A DNA stretch of 64,000 bases, taken from assembly GCF_029277305.1 (NCBI RefSeq), contig NZ_CP119526.1. One strand, 5' to 3'. Under the pieces are notes generated by a model. It was not told the origin of the DNA, did not search any database, and saw only the letters and a program-made list of their open reading frames with translations. A program made the position numbers and the translations under genes. Source of the DNA: Guptibacillus hwajinpoensis (lineage in GTDB: Bacteria > Bacillota > Bacilli > Bacillales > Guptibacillaceae). Of the stretch, positions 51,792 to 60,808 are shown piece after piece (position 1 is the first letter of the stretch; the number at the start of each line of letters is the position of its first letter).

Positions 51792-53678
51792 ATGAAATTA
51801 ACTAAATTACAATTAAAAAATTTTCGTGGGTATGAAGAATTAGAAGTAAAATTCAATAAAAATTTAAATGTAATCATTGGAAGAAATGATGTAGGGAAAA
51901 GCACTATTCTTGATGCTTTAAACATATTTTTTAATGATGAAAAACCTGAACCTAATGATTGTTATAAATATGCGTTTGAAAAGGTTATTGAAATTAGTGC
52001 TTTTTTTGAAGTAAAGGAAGAAGATTTGGTAATATTAGATGCTTCAAATCCAACTTCATTAAATGATGAGTATCTATTAAACGAGGAGGGACTTCTTGAA
52101 ATAAAAAAAGTAATAAAAGCGAGTGGTAATACAATCAGCGCAAGCAATATTACTGTTCACCTAAATACATATCATCCTATTTTATTCGAAAACCCACTAA
52201 TTACTTATAGCCTTGCAGAATTAAAGAGTGCGTTGGAAGAATATAAGGATGAAATAAGAGATTATAATGGTATTAATAAAACGAAAAAAGCAGATATAAG
52301 AAAAGCAATATTTAATCATTTAATAAGTGAAGATACAGTTTTAGATGTTTTACCTATTAATGTTAAAGATATTCAGGATGAGAGTATGAAAAACTGGCTG
52401 AAATTGAAAGAAAATCTGCCGCTTTTCAACCTTTTTCAATCTGATAGAGCAAATACAGATAGCGATAAGGAAGTACAAGATCCAATGAAGGCGATTACTA
52501 AAGAGGTGTTATCTGAGCTTCAAAGTGATCTAGACGCTATAAGAGACAGAGTTGTAAAAAGAGTTGAAGAAGTTGGGGAAAAAACAATTGAGAAATTAAA
52601 AGAGTTTAATGGTGAAATTGCAAACCAATTAAAAACGTTGCCCGATCTTAAAAATTGGGACACTGTTTTTAAATTTAATTTGGATACAGATAACGATATA
52701 CCATTAAATAAAAGAGGGAGCGGTGTACGAAGATTAATACTATTGAGTTACTTTAGGGCACAGGCTGAAAAGAGCTTAATGGATAGACAACATCAAAATA
52801 TAATTTATGCTATAGAAGAACCAGAGACTTCTCAACATCCTGACTTTCAAAAAATGATAATAGACTCTTTATCGATTATTGCTGAGCAGGAGAATAGTCA
52901 AGTATTTATAACTACTCACACACCTGAAATAGCACAGATGGTTGATGAAGAGTCGTTAATATTGGTTTCAAAAGATGAAGAAGGTTGTCCAGAAATAGTA
53001 ACAGATGAAAAAGTTAAAATCAGTGAAATAGTTAATACTTTAGGGATTTTACCGACGATACATTCAAGTATGGTAATTTGTGTGGAAGGTCCTAATGATG
53101 TGAATTTTATTAAGAATGTAAATCAATGTGTACCAGAATTCAAAGAAATAATAGATATAGAGCAGACTGATATTAGTATCTATAATCTGGGGGGTAGTAG
53201 ACTTATAGACTGGATTAACCTTAACCACTTTCAACACTCAAACATAAAGGAATTTCATTTGTATGATGGAGATGTTGAGAAGTATAAAGAACTAGTTGAT
53301 GATATGAACGCAATGAATGATGGTAGACGCACAGGAATGATAACACAGTTACGTGAAATGGAAAACTACATCCCAATTGCTTTAATAGAAGAAGAGTTTA
53401 ATTGTAATTTATCTGAGCACCGTTCAAGGTGGGGCAATTTCGATATACCGAACCATTTAAAAGGGATTGCTATGAGTCAAATCAGAGATGATAAAAAAAG
53501 AGATATGGCAATCAAAGCTAAATTGAATGGCCAATTAACAAAAAAGGTTACTGCAGAAGATTTAAAGGAAAATGGAGTTTATAGTGAAATGGAAAGTTGG
53601 TTTAATACTATTAAAGACATATATTATTCCACAGCTAAAGTTGGCAACCCAAGAGGTGTGCAAATAGGTAAATATTGA
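51792..53678 (+). CDS. OLD-family ATP-dependent nuclease (AAA-TOPRIM)
   Basis: 628 residues. ABC-like ATPase: Walker A GRNDVGKST (30-38), signature KRGSGVRRL (307-315), Walker B IIYAIEEPE (337-345) and TTHTPE (374-379). A C-terminal TOPRIM nuclease has EGPND (432-436) and LYDGD (490-494). This is the overcoming-lysogenisation-defect type. OLD proteins act in phage-phage exclusion and defence, alone (class 1) or with partners. The gene is visibly AT-rich, has SD TGGAGG, and is closed by its own strong terminator, signs of cargo acquired by the prophage. No UvrD-like helicase (Gabija GajB) follows. Confidence 0.88.
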   Translation: MKLTKLQLKNFRGYEELEVKFNKNLNVIIGRNDVGKSTILDALNIFFNDEKPEPNDCYKYAFEKVIEISAFFEVKEEDLVILDASNPTSLNDEYLLNEEGLLEIKKVIKASGNTISASNITVHLNTYHPILFENPLITYSLAELKSALEEYKDEIRDYNGINKTKKADIRKAIFNHLISEDTVLDVLPINVKDIQDESMKNWLKLKENLPLFNLFQSDRANTDSDKEVQDPMKAITKEVLSELQSDLDAIRDRVVKRVEEVGEKTIEKLKEFNGEIANQLKTLPDLKNWDTVFKFNLDTDNDIPLNKRGSGVRRLILLSYFRAQAEKSLMDRQHQNIIYAIEEPETSQHPDFQKMIIDSLSIIAEQENSQVFITTHTPEIAQMVDEESLILVSKDEEGCPEIVTDEKVKISEIVNTLGILPTIHSSMVICVEGPNDVNFIKNVNQCVPEFKEIIDIEQTDISIYNLGGSRLIDWINLNHFQHSNIKEFHLYDGDVEKYKELVDDMNAMNDGRRTGMITQLREMENYIPIALIEEEFNCNLSEHRSRWGNFDIPNHLKGIAMSQIRDDKKRDMAIKAKLNGQLTKKVTAEDLKENGVYSEMESWFNTIKDIYYSTAKVGNPRGVQIGKY

Positions 53679-53725
53679 ACTCCTAACAAAAACTCCCCTG
53701 AATCGGGAGTTTTTTGTTAGGAGTT
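53679..53725. terminator. Bidirectional terminator after the OLD gene
   Basis: About 20-bp inverted repeat (arms 53678-53697 and 53705-53725, one bulged base) with T6 on the plus side and A5 on the left. Confidence 0.85.
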
Positions 53726-53926
53726 ATTATATTCTTTGCCAGTTCTTCTTAATAAGATAATGTATAATTCATAATTGCATTTTAATATTAACCGCATTCT
53801 ACTAGGACATTCAGGAGTTAAATTAATTACACACAATATAAGATATGGGTAATTAATGCAAGATAATGGTAAGTTAATCTATGAGGGAATGAAATAATTG
53901 ACTTGATATTTATGGGAGGTATGAAA

Positions 53927-54472
53927 ATGGATAAAGACAGAATGAAATGGATGTCTATACAAGAAACTAAAACTTGGATGATGGCCGTATTAATTGAAGG
54001 CGAGGATTTAATTAAATTAAGCAATGAATCCGTTAGTTTAATGGATGATTTTTTCGATCAGCCAGGAGTAAATCTTCAAATGAAGAACAGAATGGATTAC
54101 ATTCGAGAGTTAAGCAGAGTTCGAGAATACTATTTTGTTATTGCTTTAAATAAAGTTCAAAAGTGGTTAAATGTTGCCGTAAAGTATGATGAAGAATATC
54201 AGCAAATGATAGATGAAATAAATGAAAAAATTCCTTATATAAAAGAAGTTAGAAACATGCGAGAGCACGAAATTGAATACTTTGAAGGAAAAGGCAACAA
54301 ACAAAAGGATTTTATTAGAGGCGATGATAATGTAATGTCAGATGCAACTTCAACCATTAATAATCCAGATAATTATTTAGTTGGTGGGAGAATTAGCGTT
54401 CAGCAGGTAAACGTGTTGTTTAGGAAGTTGCATCCAAAAGCAAAATTAAAGTTTGAGAATATGTTTTCTTAA
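53927..54472 (+). CDS. Helical protein with RNxxxH (HEPN-like) motif
   Basis: 181 residues, predicted mostly helical, with no family that I recognise. R109-N110-M-R-E-H114 fits the RNxxxH signature of HEPN ribonucleases, inside a charged helical stretch (KIPYIKEVRNMREHEIEYFE). HEPN proteins act as toxins in abortive infection. One motif is weak proof. ATG 53927 has GGGAGGT 7 nt upstream; ATG 53921 is too close to it. It lies 250 nt after the OLD gene beyond a terminator, so it has separate expression. It is AT-rich like the OLD gene. Confidence 0.6.
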   Translation: MDKDRMKWMSIQETKTWMMAVLIEGEDLIKLSNESVSLMDDFFDQPGVNLQMKNRMDYIRELSRVREYYFVIALNKVQKWLNVAVKYDEEYQQMIDEINEKIPYIKEVRNMREHEIEYFEGKGNKQKDFIRGDDNVMSDATSTINNPDNYLVGGRISVQQVNVLFRKLHPKAKLKFENMFS

Positions 54473-54814
54473 AATCTTCTTCGTCTGCATATAATTTTCT
54501 TGGCAGAAAAATGGCTGACTACTGGCAGAACATTCATGCATTTAAATGATAAAATGTTATTAGTTTGAAAAGCAGAGAAATACAACAAGGTTATGTATAA
54601 ATGCTCGAGCAAGAAGAGTAGTCACATTTGATTATTCGTTATAGAAAGCTTAATTGTAATAGATCAATACCAATTGTATGAAGCGCTTCTAATACAAAAA
54701 TAAAGTCACCTATTGCACCAATATATCTATTTCATGAAGACACTCCTTTTTTTACAGATTAAACAGGATTCAACTTCCTTTTGCTGAAATTAAACAGTGA
54801 AGGGAGGGAGGATT
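54473..54814. other. AT-rich non-coding gap after the HEPN-like gene
   Basis: About 340 bases without a convincing gene. On the minus strand an AAAGGAGTG site precedes ATG-AAA-TAG at 54735; one frame over, a hydrophobic 29-codon peptide runs to 54639. No clear terminator, repeat or promoter. Possibly degraded cargo or a small RNA. Confidence 0.35.
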
Positions 54815-54976
54815 ATGAGCATACAAAACTCGTTAGATGAGTTTCTAAAAGACATGAGTATAGAAGAAAAAAACAGTTTTATAGCTGAAGTATATACATG
54901 TGTTGATAATGGAGGCGATTTTGACACAATCAAAGAAATTTGTAAGAGAAGAATTACAAATGAATTCGGAAGATGA
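54815..54976 (+). CDS. Hypothetical phage protein, 53 residues
   Basis: ATG 54815 has a very strong SD AGGGAGGGAGGA. Acidic, helical (LDEFLKDMSIEEKNSFIAEV). It is followed by a terminator. No family recognised. Confidence 0.55.
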   Translation: MSIQNSLDEFLKDMSIEEKNSFIAEVYTCVDNGGDFDTIKEICKRRITNEFGR

Positions 54977-54988
54977 GATTTAAAACTT

Positions 54989-55010
54989 AGCACCCAAGTG
55001 GTGCTTTTTC
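54989..55010 (+). terminator. Terminator after the 54815 gene
   Basis: AGCACC-CAAGT-GGTGCT followed by T5. Confidence 0.8.
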
Positions 55011-55071
55011 TTATGTGAAAATACACATAAACAGATTATTAAAGAGTCACTTCAAGAATTTCATTCTTTTT

Positions 55072-55134
55072 CTACACACAATCAATATTAATAAACCAAC
55101 CTCTTCATACAAGGTGATCCTTGGTTGTGTGTAG
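55072..55134 (+). repeat. Inverted repeat upstream of the HNH gene
   Basis: CTACACACAA (55072-55081) pairs with TTGTGTGTAG (55125-55134). Inside, CCAACC can pair with GGTTG and AAGG with CCTT. It ends 14 nt before the HNH start, so it could be a leader RNA structure or part of the packaging site. Confidence 0.45.
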
Positions 55135-55148
55135 AGAGGTGAATGTAG

Positions 55149-55460
55149 ATGGAACTACAACGAATTATTGAACTCATAGCCCAAGATAAACTGGTTAAGT
55201 TCTACCAGAGTCTAGCTTGGAGAAAACTTAGACAACGTGTACTGGTTAGAGATAATCATGAATGCCAGACTTGCAAGCGTTCAGGTAGAGTAGGAAGGGC
55301 AGAGAACGTGCATCACATAAAGGAAGTTAAACAGCATCCAGAGCTTGCGCTTGTTTATAGTAACTGTGAATGCATATGCATTCGTTGTCATAATGAAGAG
55401 CACGGTCGATTGGAGAAGTACATTCGAAAGAAGAAAGTATTTGATGATGAGAGGTGGTGA
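55149..55460 (+). CDS. HNH endonuclease of the packaging module
   Basis: 103 residues. The HNH fold has two Cys pairs (CQTC, CIRC) around VHHIKEVKQHPELALVYSNCECIC and a final HNEEHGR. In HK97-type phages an HNH protein next to the terminase works with it in cos cleavage. It precedes terS by about 300 nt here. SD AGAGGTGA lies upstream of ATG 55149. Confidence 0.88.
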   Translation: MELQRIIELIAQDKLVKFYQSLAWRKLRQRVLVRDNHECQTCKRSGRVGRAENVHHIKEVKQHPELALVYSNCECICIRCHNEEHGRLEKYIRKKKVFDDERW

Positions 55461-55468
55461 CTATAAGG

Positions 55469-55639
55469 ATGGAAGAGATGATAAGAGAACAGTTAAAGGA
55501 TGCTTTATCAGAGCTTCAATTACTCTTAGACTCAGGGATGACAACAAAGGAAGCTTTAGATCGATTCATGGAGTTTGAGGACATTACAGAAGATGAGAAG
55601 AAAACGATAGTTAAAGCATTTGAGCTTAGAGAAAAATAA
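55469..55639 (+). CDS. Hypothetical phage protein, 56 residues
   Basis: Acidic helical protein beginning MEEMIREQLKDALSEL. ATG 55469 is 8 nt downstream of the HNH stop and has AGGTGG before it at a distance; the frame back to 55454 overlaps the HNH gene. Unknown function. Confidence 0.5.
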   Translation: MEEMIREQLKDALSELQLLLDSGMTTKEALDRFMEFEDITEDEKKTIVKAFELREK

Positions 55640-55644
55640 TTTTC

Positions 55645-55755
55645 AAAAGCCCCCCCGTCAAAAATTTTCTGAAGTTTTTGGGGACCCGTGAAACGGGGAG
55701 GGGGCTCGACTTTCCAAATTTTTTATCAAAATCTCACGATAGGGGGGTGGCCATG
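55645..55755. other. Candidate cos region
   Basis: A GC-rich patch between the 55469 gene and terS: GCCCCCCCGTC at 55648-55658, CCCGTGAAACGGG (55685-55697), GGGGGCTCG (55699-55707) and GGGGGG at 55742-55748. CCCCC and GGGGG blocks around a T/A-rich centre, next to an HNH and terS, are what a cohesive-end site would look like. The cut cannot be placed by eye. Confidence 0.35.
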
Positions 55756-55756
55756 A

Positions 55757-56086
55757 TTGAAAGCGGCCTTAAGAACTGACGTAAGTATAGATAAAATAAA
55801 GGATTATCTGATGTCCAGCGTTGATACAACTAGTCCTGTTGAAGTGGAAAAAGTCGGTAGGTACTTGAAGCATATTGAAATTTATAGACGAATGGAACGC
55901 ACAGTTAAAAAAGAGGGCGTTTCGATCATGGTAAAGAATGCGACCCAAACATTTGTGAAGTCCCACCCTCTGTTGAATGAAATGAGCAAAGTAAATGCAT
56001 CCATCATGAATATAGAACGAACCTTTCATTTTATAGACGAAGAGAACAAGGGAAATCCGAAGTATTCAGCAGATGATTTGATATAA
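55757..56086 (+). CDS. terS: Terminase small subunit, P27 family
   Basis: 109 residues, matching the P27-type small terminase (IDKIKDYLMSSVD, YRRMERTVKKEG, KSHPLLNEMSKVNASI). It recognises phage DNA for packaging. The start is TTG 55757 with GGGGGGTGG upstream; the ATG 4 nt earlier is out of frame. terL begins directly after the stop. Confidence 0.87.
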   Translation: MKAALRTDVSIDKIKDYLMSSVDTTSPVEVEKVGRYLKHIEIYRRMERTVKKEGVSIMVKNATQTFVKSHPLLNEMSKVNASIMNIERTFHFIDEENKGNPKYSADDLI

Positions 56087-57733
56087 ATGAAAATAAATCA
56101 GCATGTTACCTTTTATATGGACCAATACGAAGCTGGCAAGATAAAAGTCAGTAAGTATGTGGTCCTTTTATTTTCTTACTTAAATAACCATGTTCTTAAT
56201 CGTGATGATATCTACTTTGATGAAATAACTCATAAGCGTTATATCGCTTTTACAGAAAAGAATTATTTTACATTAATGCCGTTTCAAAAGTTTATTACAG
56301 CATTCGTTTTTCTCTATTACACAGAAGGAAACTTTCCTTTTTTCGAACAGTTCTTTTTATACAAAGCACGGGGAGCTGGTAAGAACGGATTGATCTCATC
56401 CCTTACAAATTTCTTTATCAGCGATTTGCATGGAATCGAAAACTACAATGTATCGATCGTAGCGAATAGCGAAGAACAGGCTAAGACTTCTTTTAATGAA
56501 ATTTACAGCACTATTAAAAACTCAGATAATCACAAAGTGTTGGAATCATTGTTTTATGCGACGAAATCCGAAATTAGTAGTCGAACGAACAATAGCAAAC
56601 TCAAGTTCCACACTTCTAACCCTAAAACAAAAGATAGTTTGCGTGACGGTTGTGTCGTATATGATGAAGTCCACGAATATGAAGATTCAGCAATCATTGA
56701 TGTCTTTTCATCCGGTCTGGGAAAGGTTAAGCACTCCAGAGAATTCTTTATCACTACAGATGGATTTGTTCGCGGTGGTTATTTGGATGATCTGAAAGAA
56801 CGGGCAACGAGAGTTCTGAATGGGGAATCATTAGAGGATCCGTTATTTGTCTTTATGGCCACGCTGGACAGTGAATCGGATATGGATGACTTTTCAAACT
56901 GGCAAAAAGCAAATCCGATGTTCCATGAACCCATGAGTGAGTACGCGAAAGAGTTATTTCGTAAGGTTAGAACGCAGTACATCTCTTTAGGGAATTCTAA
57001 GCCATCTGCACGCATTCGATTTATGACAAAGCGTATGAATTTACCTGCTACCGATTTAACTGCATCTGTGGCGACTTGGGAAGAAATTAAAGCAACTAAT
57101 AGACAAATTCCTGATTTAAAACATAGGGAGGCAGTCGGAGGTTTGGATTTCGCTTCCATTCGGGACTTTGCTGCAGTCGGATTATTATTTAAAGTTGGTG
57201 AAGATTATATTTGGAAATCACATTCATTCGTAAGAAGAGGTTTTCTAAAGGATGCAAATTTACAGGCGCCAATCCATGACTGGGAAGAGGAAGGCTTATT
57301 GACCATTTTAGACGGACCGGTTATTGATATAAAACAAATCGTAAATTGGTTCGTAAGAATGAGAGAGCAATATGGGGTTAGCACCATTGTAGCGGATACC
57401 TTTCGTCTTGATCTCGTGAAAGCTGCACTTGAAGCAGAAGGCTTTCTTTTAATTTATATACGGAATCCTAAAGCCATTCATTCACAACTTGCACCAAGAG
57501 TTGAAACGGTATTTGCTAATAAGCAGATTATATTTGGCGACAATCCATTAATGCGATGGTACACAAATAATGTGTATGTGAAAATCAAAAAGGATGGCAA
57601 TAAAGAATACTTAAAGAAAGATGAAATCAAACGTAAAACCGATGGATTTCAGGCATTTATCCACGCCTTATGGCAAGCGGATAATGTCCTGGTAGAGGAA
57701 GAAGAATTTTACCTGGACGATATTTCATTTTAG
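56087..57733 (+). CDS. terL: Terminase large subunit
   Basis: 548 residues. ATPase motor with Walker A-like LYKARGAGKNGLIS and Walker B CVVYDEVHEYED, followed by an RNase H-like nuclease domain with GGLDFASIRDFAAVG and a second acidic site at VADTFRLDL. It packages DNA into proheads. It starts on the base after the terS stop. This is the Terminase_1 / HK97-type family. Confidence 0.93.
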   Translation: MKINQHVTFYMDQYEAGKIKVSKYVVLLFSYLNNHVLNRDDIYFDEITHKRYIAFTEKNYFTLMPFQKFITAFVFLYYTEGNFPFFEQFFLYKARGAGKNGLISSLTNFFISDLHGIENYNVSIVANSEEQAKTSFNEIYSTIKNSDNHKVLESLFYATKSEISSRTNNSKLKFHTSNPKTKDSLRDGCVVYDEVHEYEDSAIIDVFSSGLGKVKHSREFFITTDGFVRGGYLDDLKERATRVLNGESLEDPLFVFMATLDSESDMDDFSNWQKANPMFHEPMSEYAKELFRKVRTQYISLGNSKPSARIRFMTKRMNLPATDLTASVATWEEIKATNRQIPDLKHREAVGGLDFASIRDFAAVGLLFKVGEDYIWKSHSFVRRGFLKDANLQAPIHDWEEEGLLTILDGPVIDIKQIVNWFVRMREQYGVSTIVADTFRLDLVKAALEAEGFLLIYIRNPKAIHSQLAPRVETVFANKQIIFGDNPLMRWYTNNVYVKIKKDGNKEYLKKDEIKRKTDGFQAFIHALWQADNVLVEEEEFYLDDISF

Positions 57734-57740
57734 GAGGTGA

Positions 57741-58874
57741 GTGACAATAGGATTATTAGACATATTCAAACGTAATACTGAGCTGGAGTGGATGTATGAT
57801 GTCGATTTATTAGAAGGCACTTCCGAACGGATTAAAATGAAACAATTGGCGATTCAAACCTGCGTCAATATGATCGGTCGAATCATCAGTCAATCTGAAT
57901 TTCGAGTGAAGAAGAATAAAGAAACGATAAAAGATGAACTCTACTACCGGTTAAATGTTCGACCAAATAAAAACATGTCAGCAAGTTTTTTTTGGCAAAC
58001 GGTGGTTTATAAACTTATCCATGACAATGAATGTTTGATTATCAAATCTGCTACAGATGATTTGTTAATTGCTGATGATTTTGATCGCGTTGAGTATGGA
58101 GTAGTGGAGGATACGTTCAAAAACGTTACTGTCAAAAACTTTACCTTTCAACGAACCTTCACGATGAATGATGTGCTTTATTTGGAATTCGATAATGAAA
58201 ATCTATCAAAATTGATTGATAGCCTTTTTATGGATTACGGATCCTTGTTTGGAAGAATGGTAGAATTCCAGAAACATAAAAATCAGATTCGTTCGACGGT
58301 TGATCTAGAGACGACAGGTGCGAAGGATCCTGAAACTCAACGAAAGTTACAGAGTTTCATTGATCGGATGTATCAAGCGATAAAAGAAAAAACATTCGCC
58401 ATCATCCCACAACAAAAAGGATTCACTTATACCGAACAGGCAGCTTCTTCTGGTGCAAGTGTAGATGAGATCAATAAAGTCAGTAACGGATTTTTAGATC
58501 ATGTAGCAAAGGCATTAGGTATTCCAGTCGCTTTAATTCATGGTGAAATGGCTGATGTGGAAAAAGCGACTCGTAACATGATGACCTTTTGTATTGATCC
58601 ATTACTTAAGAAAATTAAAGATGAGTCAGATGCCAAGTTTATCGATAAGAAAGAGTACCTTGCTGGTAAGCGAATCGATATTAAGCGCGTCTCCTACAGT
58701 AATATGTTTGATGTGGCAACTTCAGTCGATAAATTAAGGTCATCCGGGGTGGCCAATGGTCATGAGTTAAGAGATGCGATCGGTCTCGAACAGATGGATG
58801 ATCCGATTCTTGATAAATTCGTGATCACGAAAAACTACCAAGAAACAAACGAACTTGAAGGGGGTGATAAATAA
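57741..58874 (+). CDS. Portal protein, HK97 type
   Basis: 377 residues, phage_portal family: LYYRLNVRPNKNMSASFFWQ near 70, GASVDEINKVSNGFLDHVAKALGIPVALI near 255. It forms the DNA entry vertex. The start is GTG 57741 directly after TAGGAGGTGA, a short spacing. It overlaps the protease start by 1 nt (TAATG). Confidence 0.92.
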   Translation: MTIGLLDIFKRNTELEWMYDVDLLEGTSERIKMKQLAIQTCVNMIGRIISQSEFRVKKNKETIKDELYYRLNVRPNKNMSASFFWQTVVYKLIHDNECLIIKSATDDLLIADDFDRVEYGVVEDTFKNVTVKNFTFQRTFTMNDVLYLEFDNENLSKLIDSLFMDYGSLFGRMVEFQKHKNQIRSTVDLETTGAKDPETQRKLQSFIDRMYQAIKEKTFAIIPQQKGFTYTEQAASSGASVDEINKVSNGFLDHVAKALGIPVALIHGEMADVEKATRNMMTFCIDPLLKKIKDESDAKFIDKKEYLAGKRIDIKRVSYSNMFDVATSVDKLRSSGVANGHELRDAIGLEQMDDPILDKFVITKNYQETNELEGGDK

Positions 58875-59641
58875 TGTCAAAAGAATTCAAAGATCAAATT
58901 AAGAACATGATGAACAAAAAAAACGATGTTCGTTTTGAAGCGGGTGAAAAAGACAAGGAGTATTCCCTCTATATTTATGGACCCATTGGTGGTTTCTTCT
59001 TTAGCGACAATAGCGCACAGAGTATTCGAAGAAAGTTGCAAAGTGTTGATGCTGAAAAAATTCACGTCCACATTAATTCTCCAGGCGGTTCTGCATTTGA
59101 CGGTGTAGCCATTGGCAATATCCTTAAAAACCATAAAGCAGAGATTATTGTTCATGTAGATGGTATGGCTGCAAGTGCTGCTTCTGTAATAGCGGTTGCT
59201 GGCGATAAAGTCATCATGCCTGAAAACACCATGATGATGATACACAGAGCATCCACCTTTGAATATGGTAATGCTGCAGTTTTTGATAAGACAGCTTCAG
59301 ATTTAAGGAAAATTGACGCCTCACTTGCTGCATCGTATAAAAAGCGCTTCGTTGGTGAGCAGTCTGAATTGGAACAACTTCTTGATGAAGAAACCTTTCT
59401 TACCGCAGAGGAAGCCGTTGCTTTTGGACTTGCTGACATCGTAGGCGAAGAGATAGAAATTCAAGAACTTGAAGATCTAGGTGATGAGGAAGAAGACGAA
59501 GAAGAGTTCGAAAATCTAAAGGACAAGTTAGTTGCAAAGTATTCAGCTAAGAAAAACAAACAAAAAAATGAACCACCAGAACAAAAGCCTACTCCTGCTA
59601 ATAAGCAGAATATGAGTAAGCTTTTTTTAAATTTAAAATAA
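58874..59641 (+). CDS. ClpP-type prohead maturation protease
   Basis: 255 residues. The ClpP fold has INSPGGSAFDG, the nucleophile Ser in GMAASAASVIA and catalytic His in MMMIHRAS, with Asp expected near EETFL. It trims the capsid protein during prohead maturation. The C-terminal tail is acidic then Lys/Pro-rich and may be scaffold-like. Lies between portal and capsid genes, as in HK97. Confidence 0.92.
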   Translation: MSKEFKDQIKNMMNKKNDVRFEAGEKDKEYSLYIYGPIGGFFFSDNSAQSIRRKLQSVDAEKIHVHINSPGGSAFDGVAIGNILKNHKAEIIVHVDGMAASAASVIAVAGDKVIMPENTMMMIHRASTFEYGNAAVFDKTASDLRKIDASLAASYKKRFVGEQSELEQLLDEETFLTAEEAVAFGLADIVGEEIEIQELEDLGDEEEDEEEFENLKDKLVAKYSAKKNKQKNEPPEQKPTPANKQNMSKLFLNLK

Positions 59642-59654
59642 GGGAGCTTAAGAC

Positions 59655-60782
59655 ATGACCATTAAATTTAACAATTTTGAAGAAAAGAAACAGGCCTTTG
59701 CTCAGGTCGCTATAAATGGCTCAGAGGCAGAACAATCTGAAGCCCTATCTAATATGCTTGAAGCCCTAGCAAACGACGTTCAGGGTGATATTTTGAATCA
59801 AGTAAATACCCAAATGTCTGATAATGCCGTCATGCAAGCTCGTGGTCAAAATGTATTGACTTCAGAAGAGCTCAAGTTTTTCAATGCTGTTGTCGAAGAT
59901 GGTGGTTTCAAAGAAACAGAGACCTTACCTAAAACCACACAAGAGCGCGTCTTTAAGGATTTAGTAGAAGTTCATCCTCTCTTACAAGAAATTGGGATTC
60001 AAAATCTAGGAGCCGTAACCGAATTTATTTATTCCGATCCTGAAGGAGCTGCTGTCTGGGGGCCATTATTTGGGGATATCAAAGGACAGTTAAATGGTGC
60101 CTTCCGTAAAGAAACCATTAGTCAGTTGAAATTAACAGCGTTTATTCCACTTGCAAACGATATGTTGAAGCTGGGTCCAGTATGGATCGAACGTTATGTA
60201 CGTACCATGATCAAAGAAGCCATGTCCGTTGGACTTGAAAAAGGATATGTTGCTGGAACGGGAATCAATCAACCTATTGGACTTCTGAAAAGTGTGGATG
60301 CTAGCACTGGGGCCATTTCAGATAAAACTTCATCCGGCACTCTAACGTTTGAACCAGGTAAAACAACGATTCAAGAATTGAAAGGTGTCGTCGAAAAATT
60401 ATCGATCCGTAAAGTAAATGGAAAAGATAAAGTTCGAAACGTATCCGGAAAAGTTGTGATGGTTGTGAATCCCTTTGATAACTTTGGCATTCAAGCGAAC
60501 GCCACGATTCAAAATGCGAATGGTGTCTATGTAACGAGTTTGCCATTTAATCCAAAAATCACAGAATCACAATTTGTTCCACAAGGCAAAGTACTCTTCT
60601 TTGTTAGAGGTGAATACATTGCTGCTATTGGTGGAACGGAACCGATTAAAAAGTACACTGAGACGATGGCATTAGAAGATGCGACGTTGTATATCGCTAA
60701 GCAATTTGCTACTGGTAAGCCAGTGGACAATTATGCTGCTCAAGTCTATGACCTACAGTTAACGGAAGAACCAGCAGTATAA
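59655..60782 (+). CDS. Major capsid protein, HK97 fold
   Basis: 375 residues, phage_capsid family (PF05065 type). The first 90 or so residues form the helical delta domain expected to be removed by the protease; the shell domain includes LPKTTQERVFKDLVEVHPLLQ and AYIAGTG-like YVAGTGINQPIGLL. SD AAGGGAGC precedes ATG 59655. Confidence 0.92.
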   Translation: MTIKFNNFEEKKQAFAQVAINGSEAEQSEALSNMLEALANDVQGDILNQVNTQMSDNAVMQARGQNVLTSEELKFFNAVVEDGGFKETETLPKTTQERVFKDLVEVHPLLQEIGIQNLGAVTEFIYSDPEGAAVWGPLFGDIKGQLNGAFRKETISQLKLTAFIPLANDMLKLGPVWIERYVRTMIKEAMSVGLEKGYVAGTGINQPIGLLKSVDASTGAISDKTSSGTLTFEPGKTTIQELKGVVEKLSIRKVNGKDKVRNVSGKVVMVVNPFDNFGIQANATIQNANGVYVTSLPFNPKITESQFVPQGKVLFFVRGEYIAAIGGTEPIKKYTETMALEDATLYIAKQFATGKPVDNYAAQVYDLQLTEEPAV

Positions 60783-60808
60783 ACAATTTGAAGGGAGCAT
60801 AAGGACTT

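Noticed and set aside
51792..54472. Gabija defence system
   Set aside because: The OLD-like gene could be a GajA relative, but no UvrD-like GajB helicase follows; the next gene is a 181-residue helical protein.
54790..55026. 78-codon minus-strand frame
   Set aside because: It is antisense to the 54815 gene, which has a very strong SD and a terminator.
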